Positions 1 to 4,780 of a stretch of 6,485 nucleotides of DNA are shown here, one piece after another (position 1 is the first letter of the stretch; every line of letters starts with the position of its first letter). The notes beneath the pieces were generated by a model. It searched no databases and was not told the DNA's origin. It saw only the letters and a program-made list of their open reading frames with translations. The position numbers and the translations under genes are program-made. Source of the DNA: Gammaproteobacteria bacterium (GTDB lineage: Bacteria > Pseudomonadota > Gammaproteobacteria > SZUA-229); NCBI GenBank assembly GCA_029287815.1, contig JARFQK010000414.1, positions 1 to 6,485 on the forward strand, in the 5' to 3' direction.

Positions 1-19
1 ACTCTGAATAAATCAGAGT
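1..19 (-). terminator. Perfect hairpin at window edge, possible terminator of the minus-strand unit
   Basis: ACTCTGA (1-7) and TCAGAGT (13-19) are perfect inverted repeats around a 5-base AT loop. The hairpin lies 11 bases past the stop of the minus-strand peptide ORF (31-171). Any U-tract on that strand would fall outside the window. There is no T-run after it on the plus strand, so it is read as a minus-strand element. With only 7 base pairs and the flank missing, the terminator reading is an inference. Confidence 0.4.
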
Positions 20-30
20 TACCTTGGTAG

Positions 31-171
31 TTAACGGTTGCCCTGACGCTGTAACGCGGCAGAAAGCACGCCCCCGAGGGACATTTTCTCCGTCAATTCG
101 GCGCTCGCTACCGTCATGGTCAGTGACACTGACAGCACAACAACGGAAAGCCGGCCTGTGAAAAATCTCAT
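31..171 (-). CDS. Possible 46-residue exported peptide
   Basis: I do not recognise this ORF. It starts at ATG 169-171 and encodes 46 residues. The first 24 look like a Sec signal peptide: basic start (MRFFTGR), hydrophobic core of about 15 residues (8-22) and an A22-S-A24 cleavage motif. The mature part would be only 22 residues, beginning ELTEK and ending QRQGNR. It follows the DUF192 gene by 61 bases on the same strand and has a hairpin after its stop, so the two could share a transcript. No clear Shine-Dalgarno site precedes the ATG. The frame stays open upstream to 561, but that extension is antisense-like sequence overlapping the DUF192 gene and is not taken as coding. It could be a real small secreted peptide, the remnant of a longer gene, or chance. 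Confidence 0.35.
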   Translation of the reverse strand: MRFFTGRLSVVVLSVSLTMTVASAELTEKMSLGGVLSAALQRQGNR

Positions 172-232
172 AACAGACGCTTGGGGTGCTGCGTGCTGCT
201 TCTTGGCAGTGATGCATAGCCTGAAACGCCGG

Positions 233-790
233 CTAGTCGTCAGCAATGTACGCTCGACTCTTGCCTTTGGCGGTGGCGCCCAGATCGAATTCGACGCGGT
301 CGCCAGGCTTGATTGCTTTATCCGCAAACCAGCCCCGGTTGACCTCGAGTGCGTATCGCGCCGGCACCTTCGAGAAATGGCGTCGGTAAGGGTGTTCTGG
401 AACCATATCCTGAATTTCGAGGATTTCACGCTGCGCATCCAGAAAAGCGATCGAGAGCGGAATGAGCGTGTCACGCATCCAGAACCCGAGTATCCGGTCG
501 CTTGCATAAGCGAACAGCATGCCGTGGTCTGGCGGCAAATGGGAGCGATGGGCAAGGCCACATTGATGACTGACGCGATCGCTGGCCACTTCTGCGGTCA
601 GCGAGTGACCGCCTACGACAATCTCGATGCGTTTGTTGTCGACTGGACAGCCATGTCCGGGGTTGGTGTATCCCACCACGATCAACAACAAAAGAAACTG
701 GATAATAACCATCTGGCTACGGCTGTGGCTCGAACGGGTCAAGCGCCGTCGTCGAATTCTGTTGTGTATTGAACGGTCAAGAGTGAGCAT
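233..790 (-). CDS. DUF192 family exported protein
   Basis: This is a DUF192 (COG1430) protein, a small beta-rich family of unknown biochemical function, usually exported. In the 185-residue reading the family hallmarks follow in order: R-x5-GL near residues 71-78, GMLF near 89, the FWMRDT-IPLSIAFLD block near 103-117, an EI-x-EIQ strand, S-x-VPARYALEVNRGW near 139-151, and IKPGDRVEF near 160. The N-terminal hydrophobic stretch (residues 28-40) fits a signal peptide or membrane anchor. A Cys follows it (NPGHGC), but this is a poor lipobox. The start is uncertain. ATG at 790 gives a very basic N-region (RIRRRRLTR). TTG at 742 gives a shorter basic N-region, and ATG at 712 leaves no positive charge before the hydrophobic core. 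None has a convincing Shine-Dalgarno site. The family call is strong; the start and the cellular role are not. Confidence 0.9.
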   Translation of the reverse strand: MLTLDRSIHNRIRRRRLTRSSHSRSQMVIIQFLLLLIVVGYTNPGHGCPVDNKRIEIVVGGHSLTAEVASDRVSHQCGLAHRSHLPPDHGMLFAYASDRILGFWMRDTLIPLSIAFLDAQREILEIQDMVPEHPYRRHFSKVPARYALEVNRGWFADKAIKPGDRVEFDLGATAKGKSRAYIADD

Positions 791-923
791 AACGATATGT
801 GGCGGACGTCCGTAGGACCTCCGTGATCATATTGCCACACCATTAGCAGGAATGCATGCGGCTTGATCTGTCAGTCTGTCGTCGGGGAATTCTTCAACCA
901 GGCGGCGCGGTGCTGCAGCCAGA

Positions 924-929
924 TATAAT
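924..929 (+). promoter_or_regulatory. Consensus -10 hexamer TATAAT
   Basis: TATAAT is an exact sigma-70 -10 match, 24 bases before ATG 954. The hexamer at the usual -35 distance (around 901-906, GGCGGC) is not -35 like, and there is no extended -10 TG. If used, it would make a short plus-strand transcript covering the 30-codon ORF and the hairpin at 1037-1063. A chance hexamer is quite possible. Confidence 0.25.
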
Positions 930-953
930 GCTGCCTATTTAGCGTAGGTCGTT

Positions 954-1046
954 ATGAGGATTTGTGATTCGCGGTCCGGTGTGCAGGCCGAAGGACTATG
1001 GAAAGGAATGCCGGTCGTGTGGACCTCGATTGAATTGGGAGCCTGA
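954..1046 (+). CDS. Possible 30-residue ORF ending inside a hairpin
   Basis: ATG at 954 opens a 30-codon frame starting MRICDSRSG and ending SIELGA. Its TGA (1044-1046) is the end of the left arm of the hairpin at 1037-1063. A weak AGG (946-948) lies 5 bases upstream, and a consensus TATAAT lies at 924-929. The product has no recognisable motif. The arrangement of promoter-like box, short ORF and hairpin resembles a leader-peptide layout, but no regulated plus-strand gene follows closely. It may be chance. Confidence 0.15.
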   Translation: MRICDSRSGVQAEGLWKGMPVVWTSIELGA

Positions 1047-1063
1047 GGGTAAATCAGGCTCCC
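1037..1063 (-). terminator. Strong 10-bp hairpin, probable terminator of the small minus-strand gene
   Basis: GGGAGCCTGA (1037-1046) pairs perfectly with TCAGGCTCCC (1054-1063) across a 7-base loop. It lies 44 bases beyond the stop of the minus-strand ORF 1108-1293. Read on the minus strand it is followed by AATTCAATC, a short A/T-rich tail but not a clean U-run. On the plus strand the following bases are GACCGCTC, which do not fit a terminator. It is therefore assigned to the minus strand. Confidence 0.5.
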
Positions 1064-1107
1064 GACCGCTCACGGGCCTGCCGAAGAAACTGTTGCTATC
1101 AGTTCAT

Positions 1108-1293
1108 TCAATCGTAGAAGTCTTTATTGATATTGCTCGCGAATATGATCGATTCTATGGAGCGCTCATTAGTGTATGCGTGCGTCGTTTCGACTGTCTG
1201 AAGTCTTTCCATGTCATAGCCGTATGGTTCATAGTCATCGTTTGAGTCCAATGCCAAACCGATGAAGTCTGAGTAGTTGTAGCTTGAATTCAT
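1108..1293 (-). CDS. Small Tyr-rich acidic hypothetical protein
   Basis: I do not recognise this 61-residue protein. It is rich in tyrosine (7 of 61, concentrated at residues 5-26 in the NSSYNYSD and DDYEPYGYD stretches) and in Asp/Glu. It has no signal peptide, membrane segment or cysteine, so a soluble cytoplasmic product is expected. A good Shine-Dalgarno site, GGAGAT, sits 5 bases before the ATG. The 10-bp hairpin at 1037-1063 lies 44 bases after the stop, and a minus-strand TATAAT (1389-1394) about 95 bases upstream could be its promoter. The gene stands alone between the DUF192 unit and the divergent metal-efflux operon, in visibly AT-richer DNA, which could mean foreign origin. The RBS and hairpin are the main reasons for calling it real. 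Its function is unknown. Confidence 0.55.
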   Translation of the reverse strand: MNSSYNYSDFIGLALDSNDDYEPYGYDMERLQTVETTHAYTNERSIESIIFASNINKDFYD

Positions 1294-1298
1294 GCGCG

Positions 1299-1304
1299 AT
1301 CTCC
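1299..1304 (-). promoter_or_regulatory. Shine-Dalgarno site of the small Tyr-rich gene
   Basis: On the minus strand GGAGAT precedes ATG 1293-1291 with a 5-base spacer (CGCGC). It supports this start and the reality of the 61-residue ORF. It also belongs to the inverted repeat at 1296-1413. Confidence 0.55.
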
Positions 1305-1307
1305 AGT

Positions 1308-1415
1308 CTATTCTTTTGGTGTCATAAATCCTGTAACAAGAGCCGTGCCAATTCTGGATTTTCTGCGCACATCTATCATAAGATATTGATTATATAAAAA
1401 GAATGGAGATCGCAT
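1308..1415 (-). CDS. Possible 35-residue ORF within the inverted-repeat segment
   Basis: ATG at 1415-1413 opens a 35-codon frame (start MRSPFFLYNQ, end TGFMTPKE) whose TAG lies at 1310-1308, 14 bases before the small Tyr-rich gene. It fills almost the whole inverted-repeat segment. No recognisable motif and no good ribosome binding site are visible, and the proposed -10 at 1389-1394 would lie inside it. It is listed because it could be an upstream leader peptide; chance is more likely. Confidence 0.12.
   Translation of the reverse strand: MRSPFFLYNQYLMIDVRRKSRIGTALVTGFMTPKE
1389..1394 (-). promoter_or_regulatory. Possible -10 element for the small minus-strand gene
   Basis: ATTATA on the plus strand reads TATAAT on the minus strand, an exact -10 hexamer, within a very AT-rich run (1384-1401). 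It would start a transcript with a leader of roughly 90 bases before ATG 1293. The hexamer 17 bases further upstream (TAATGC on the minus strand) is not a good -35 match. Confidence 0.3.
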
Positions 1416-1560
1416 TATTCAGCTCGGTAGCCAGAGCCAAGCCCAGCTTGCACCAGGATGGAGCCTAGAGGCTCTGTGATGCACTTATTTTGTGACAATG
1501 TAGGTTCATCGATTGCATAACCCGCTTGAACGCCGTTGTGACCGAGACTATGATTGGAGT

Positions 1561-1956
1561 GTGAAAACACCCAGTCGAAATATCCTGCACTGCATCGTCA
1601 TCATTGTAGTGATGGCGACGCCTTTACGCAGCGCCTGGGCTTATGATCACTCTGTCTGTCAGACGCAGGATTCGACATCGCACGATGCGGAACATCAACA
1701 CGTCCACGCTGAGCCAGCAGCGACTGCAGCGAGTCATCACGGTCATGAATCGGTTTCAAACAACTGTTGCTGTTGCGAAAGTGGTACCAACTGTATCCAG
1801 GATTGTGGCATCAGTGTCAATGTTTCGATGCTATTGCTTTCCAATTTGACGGTGCCACCGTCGCGCAAACCGTTCTATCCTTTGCAGGCGGATGATCGTC
1901 TTGAATTTCGAGAGCGGATTCCTCCCTTCAGGCCGCCTGCTCATTTCCAGATCTGA
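1561..1956 (+). CDS. His/Cys-rich exported metal-binding protein, CopL-like
   Basis: This is a predicted 131-residue periplasmic protein at the head of the efflux operon. With GTG 1561 as start, residues 1-27 form a clear Sec signal peptide: basic KTPSR, hydrophobic core CIVIIVVMA, cleavage after A25-W-A27. The mature protein is crowded with soft-metal ligands: nine His (30, 41, 45, 47, 49, 59, 60, 62, 128) and seven Cys (33, 69-72, 78, 82), including four Cys in a row. It ends with a Pro/Arg-rich tail (PPFRPPAH). This layout recalls the small CopL-type proteins found at the head of copper-resistance operons, but I cannot confirm membership. The frame continues upstream to TTG 1513, which would put 16 extra polar residues before the signal peptide. 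A GGAG lies only 1 base from GTG 1561, too close to be a normal ribosome site, so the start is uncertain. The likely role is periplasmic Cu/Ag binding or modulation of operon expression. The outer-membrane factor gene starts 71 bases downstream. Confidence 0.75.
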   Translation: MKTPSRNILHCIVIIVVMATPLRSAWAYDHSVCQTQDSTSHDAEHQHVHAEPAATAASHHGHESVSNNCCCCESGTNCIQDCGISVNVSMLLLSNLTVPPSRKPFYPLQADDRLEFRERIPPFRPPAHFQI

Positions 1957-2016
1957 GTGTACCCTTGTTATTCGACTGTTGACGTCACTGCGTAGCGGTC
2001 GTTCGAGAATCAATCT

Positions 2017-2020
2017 GGAG
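2017..2020 (+). promoter_or_regulatory. Shine-Dalgarno site of the outer-membrane factor gene
   Basis: GGAG lies 7 bases before ATG 2028, ideal spacing, and fixes this start. Confidence 0.7.
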
Positions 2021-2027
2021 ACAAATC

Positions 2028-3299
2028 ATGCGTTATACCCATGCTCAAGCAGTTCGCCGCTTGACTACACTGGCTGTATTTGCGCTACTTTTCGCGCCAC
2101 GCGTCGCAGTGTCGCTGAGCTTGCAGCAAGCAGAACAGCTGGCACTGGAGGCGGACCCGGTAATCGACAGCCACCGGGCATCCTCGCGTTCGTATCAGGC
2201 CAGGGCCATCGCGGATGGTACGCTGCCGGATCCAAAGTTGCGACTCGGAATGTTCAATGTACCGCTCGATTCATTCAGCACCACGGAAGATCCATCCACT
2301 CAGTTGCGGGTAGGAATTCAGCAGGAATTTCCCAAAGGCCGCACAACGGTGCTGAAACAGCAACAGACGAGCTGGTTGTCGCAAGCCGCCGCCGCCAAAG
2401 CCGAGGATGCGCAACTCAAGTTAATAATGGATGTTCGCGAAACCTATTTGAACCTCTATTACCAGACAAAGGCCGCGAGCATCATTGACGAAACCAGGCT
2501 GTTGTTCAGCAAGCTCGTCAGCATCACGGAGGATCAGTACGCCGCAGGGCGTGCCAACCAGCAGGATGTCATTCGCGCCGATCTTGAGCTGTCGCGCCTC
2601 GATGATCGCGCGACCAAGATCCAGAGTCATGAGGATGAATACCGGGCAATGCTCGCTCAATGGATTGGTCAGGAGGCATGGAATGATATTGATCGGGATC
2701 TGCCCATGTTGCCCAGCGTCCCCGATACGGATGATATCAACCGCTTATTGACGCAGCATCCATCGGTAGTGGCCGAAACAGCAAAAGTGGAAGCCAGCAA
2801 GAAACTGATCGAGGTTACGCGTCAAGACTACAAGCCGGGCGTTGGTGCTTTCGTCGAGTACCGAAAGCGTTTCGGTGACAACATCGATGGCAGCGACCGC
2901 GCCGACATGATGGCGGCGATGGTGACCGTTGATATCCCCTTGTTCACCGAAAACCGGCAGGACAAAAAGGTGGTAGCGCACGAAGAGAGCGCGAATGCCG
3001 CGCGTTACTCGCGCGATGACAGGCTGCGTGTGTTGAAGCGTATGCTGGAAAAGGATCGGGCCATCTACAAACGGCTCGGCGAACGCGAGCTGCTCTACAA
3101 AAACAAGCTGGTCAATTCGGCAGCCAATAACGCCAAAGCATCACTCAATGCGTACCAGAGCGGTGTCACAGAGTTCACCACCTTGATGCGCGCCGGCATC
3201 ACCGAGCTGGACGTACGACTGGAGAATTTGCGCATCAAGGCGGACCGCCTGCGGGCACAGGCGCGCCTGCTTTATATCACCGGGGATCCTGCATTATGA
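2028..3299 (+). CDS. cusC: CusC-like TolC-family outer-membrane factor of a metal efflux system
   Basis: This 423-residue protein is the outer-membrane and periplasmic channel of the tripartite pump, accepting metal from the adaptor and inner-membrane pump. Residues 1 to about 29 form a signal peptide (basic QAVRR, hydrophobic LTTLAVFALLFA, then AVS). Two outer-membrane efflux protein repeats follow, about residues 32-215 and 235-420. Supporting signatures are LSLQQAEQLALEADP (30-44), a DGTLPDPKL-like strand (63-71), GIQQEFP (96-102), and long Ala/Leu/Arg/Glu-rich helices typical of the TolC tunnel. It is somewhat shorter than E. coli CusC (about 457). It has no Cys at all, so unlike CusC it cannot be N-terminally lipidated. 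It is followed by the adaptor gene with an ATGA overlap, indicating translational coupling. The metal-type assignment rests mainly on the neighbours, because TolC proteins diverge fast. CzcC-like is the alternative label. Confidence 0.9.
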   Translation: MRYTHAQAVRRLTTLAVFALLFAPRVAVSLSLQQAEQLALEADPVIDSHRASSRSYQARAIADGTLPDPKLRLGMFNVPLDSFSTTEDPSTQLRVGIQQEFPKGRTTVLKQQQTSWLSQAAAAKAEDAQLKLIMDVRETYLNLYYQTKAASIIDETRLLFSKLVSITEDQYAAGRANQQDVIRADLELSRLDDRATKIQSHEDEYRAMLAQWIGQEAWNDIDRDLPMLPSVPDTDDINRLLTQHPSVVAETAKVEASKKLIEVTRQDYKPGVGAFVEYRKRFGDNIDGSDRADMMAAMVTVDIPLFTENRQDKKVVAHEESANAARYSRDDRLRVLKRMLEKDRAIYKRLGERELLYKNKLVNSAANNAKASLNAYQSGVTEFTTLMRAGITELDVRLENLRIKADRLRAQARLLYITGDPAL

Positions 3300-4780
3300 A
3301 CAAGATTAGCTTTATCAAGACGCTCGTTGCACTGCTGCTGGCGGGCTCGGGTGGCGCCTTCCTGGCAAGCAGCCACGCCGACGAGGAAAAGGAAATACTC
3401 TACTGGGTGGCGCCGATGGATCCGAACTATCAACGCGATAAACCCGGTAAATCACCAATGGGAATGGATCTCGTGCCCGTGTATGCAGACAAAAATGCGA
3501 CTGGCAATGTCGTTTCGATCGAGCCGATAGTGGTCCAGAACCTTGGCGTCAGGACAGCCAGAGCAGAGAGGTCGCGATTGTGGCGTGGTATCGATACCGT
3601 CGGTTACGTCGAATTCGATGAATCCAGAGTCAGCCATATCCACTTGCGTACCGAGGGCTGGATCGAACGCTTGACAGTGCGCTCCGAGGGCGAGCGGGTC
3701 AAGCAGGGCGACTTCCTGTTCGACCTCTATTCGCCGAAGCTGGTCAACGCGCAGGAAGAGCTGGTAACTGCGATCGCTGCAGGCAGTAACAGCCTGATCC
3801 GGGCGAGCCGGGAAAAGCTCGCTTCACTTGGGGTGTCCGACAAGCAGATCGCGCAACTGCAGCGGGACCGGAAGATCCAGCAGAGAATATCGATCTATGC
3901 GCCGCAGGATGGCGTCGTTTCCAGCCTTTCGGTTAGAGAGGGTATGTTCATCAAACCGGAAAATCGCGTGATGTCGCTCGCTGATCTCTCGAGCGTGTGG
4001 ATCATCGCCGAAGTCTTCGAGCGTCAAACCGAATGGGTAAAGAATGGACAGCCGGCGGAGGTCAGGCTGTCTTACTTGCCGGGGCAGGTCTGGGAAGGTG
4101 TTGTTGAATACATCTATCCCAGTCTCGATGCGAAGACCCGAACACTGCAAGTCAGGTTGCGTTTTGACAATCCGGACGAGTCGATCAAGCCCAACATGTA
4201 TGCCAATGTTCGAATCTTTGGAGGACCCAAGGAAAACACGATCGTGATCCCGATTGAGGGGCTGATTCGCACCGGTCGTGCCGAACGCGTGATCGTTGCG
4301 CTGGGCGAGGGCAGGTTTGAAGCGCGCGATGTCGCTGCGGGCATTGAAAGCGGGGACTACGTTGAAATATTGCAGGGTCTGGAGGATGGTGACAAGGTCG
4401 TGATATCGGGCCAGTTCCTGATCGACTCGGAAGCCAGTATGCGGGCCAGTCTGATGCGGATGTCACCCGCTGAGGGCGAAGAGCCAACGACAGAATCGCC
4501 TGAAGAACCTGCAATCCGGACCGCGATGGGTTCCGGTGTGATCAAGGCGTTGAAATCCGGCGAGAACAAGATCAATCTCCAGCACGATCCGATCGAGGAG
4601 CTTGGCTGGCCGTCGATGACGATGGACTTGATGCTCGATGAAAGCGTCAGCCTGGAGGGTCTGGCGGTCGGTGACACCGTGATGTTTCATCTGGAGCAGC
4701 GCGATAATCGCTACCTGATCACTTCGATCCACAAGATGGCGCCAGGCGCTTCTGATCACAACATGGAGATGCGGCCATGA
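3296..4780 (+). CDS. cusB: CusB-like RND periplasmic adaptor with C-terminal CusF-like domain
   Basis: This 494-residue membrane-fusion protein links the inner-membrane pump to the outer-membrane channel and passes Cu(I)/Ag(I) to the pump. Domains in order: signal peptide (1-28, cleavage after S-H-A28); a heavy-metal-binding motif (36-63), Y-W-V-A-P-M41-D-P, then PGKSP-M55-G-M57-DLVPVY; a lipoyl/barrel-sandwich first half (about 112-150); an alpha-hairpin (about 150-195); a lipoyl second half (198-230); a beta-barrel (about 234-310); a membrane-proximal domain (about 311-385); an acidic Pro/Glu linker (390-406); and a CusF-like domain (412-482). The last carries the CusF ligand pattern H430, W438, M441, M443. 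In E. coli CusF is a separate chaperone, so this is a fusion. The tail is Met/His-bearing (DHNMEMRP). The protein contains no Cys. Its ATG overlaps the upstream stop by ATGA. GGGGA (3282-3286) lies 9 bases before it. The gene ends in another ATGA overlap with the pump gene. Confidence 0.93.
   Translation: MNKISFIKTLVALLLAGSGGAFLASSHADEEKEILYWVAPMDPNYQRDKPGKSPMGMDLVPVYADKNATGNVVSIEPIVVQNLGVRTARAERSRLWRGIDTVGYVEFDESRVSHIHLRTEGWIERLTVRSEGERVKQGDFLFDLYSPKLVNAQEELVTAIAAGSNSLIRASREKLASLGVSDKQIAQLQRDRKIQQRISIYAPQDGVVSSLSVREGMFIKPENRVMSLADLSSVWIIAEVFERQTEWVKNGQPAEVRLSYLPGQVWEGVVEYIYPSLDAKTRTLQVRLRFDNPDESIKPNMYANVRIFGGPKENTIVIPIEGLIRTGRAERVIVALGEGRFEARDVAAGIESGDYVEILQGLEDGDKVVISGQFLIDSEASMRASLMRMSPAEGEEPTTESPEEPAIRTAMGSGVIKALKSGENKINLQHDPIEELGWPSMTMDLMLDESVSLEGLAVGDTVMFHLEQRDNRYLITSIHKMAPGASDHNMEMRP
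4765..4768 (+). promoter_or_regulatory. Shine-Dalgarno site of the pump gene inside the adaptor gene
   Basis: GGAG lies 8 bases before ATG 4777, within the last codons of the adaptor gene. It supports the ATGA-overlapping start and allows independent as well as coupled initiation. Confidence 0.65.

Larger units (their letters stand above)
791..1107. other. Intergenic stretch between the two minus-strand genes
   Basis: I see no well-supported gene here. The stretch holds a nested inverted-repeat cluster (798-839), a perfect TATAAT on the plus strand (924-929), a 30-codon plus-strand ORF (954-1046) and a strong hairpin (1037-1063), each noted separately. A longer GTG-initiated plus-strand frame (964-1245) runs through the hairpin and antisense to the small gene at 1108-1293. 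It has no ribosome binding site and no recognisable product. Confidence 0.5.
1296..1413. repeat. Interrupted inverted repeat bounding a 118-bp segment
   Basis: The left end reads GCGATCTCC (1296-1304), then five bases, then ATTCTTTT (1310-1317). The right end reads AAAAGAATGGAGATCGC (1397-1413), the exact reverse complement of the two left blocks joined without the five bases. That is 17 paired bases with one 5-base bulge, enclosing about 79 bases of AT-rich DNA. Just outside, both arms are followed by AT, after two extra bases (GC) on the left side. The arm sequence includes the Shine-Dalgarno site of the small minus-strand gene. Possible readings are an RNA hairpin in the 5' leader of that gene, a small mobile-element remnant, or an inverted duplication of the leader. 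No target-site duplication is obvious. Confidence 0.5.

Noticed and set aside
116..772. 218-codon plus-strand ORF
   Set aside because: It is antisense to the DUF192 gene, whose family motifs are unmistakable. The product has no recognisable domain and no ribosome binding site.
964..1245. 93-codon GTG-started plus-strand ORF with a hydrophobic C terminus
   Set aside because: No ribosome binding site. It runs through the strong hairpin and lies antisense to the better supported small gene at 1108-1293.
1461..1474. GAGCC-TAGA-GGCTC hairpin before the efflux operon
   Set aside because: Only a 5-bp stem with no following T-run. It is too weak to call a terminator or operator.
1980..1987. TGACGTCA palindrome between the first two operon genes
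   Set aside because: An 8-bp palindrome is expected by chance at this length. There is no convincing -10 at proper spacing, and the gene order suggests read-through transcription.
1892..2488. 198-codon plus-strand ORF overlapping the outer-membrane factor
   Set aside because: Out-of-frame shadow of the TolC-family gene, with low-complexity Arg/Ser/Gly composition.
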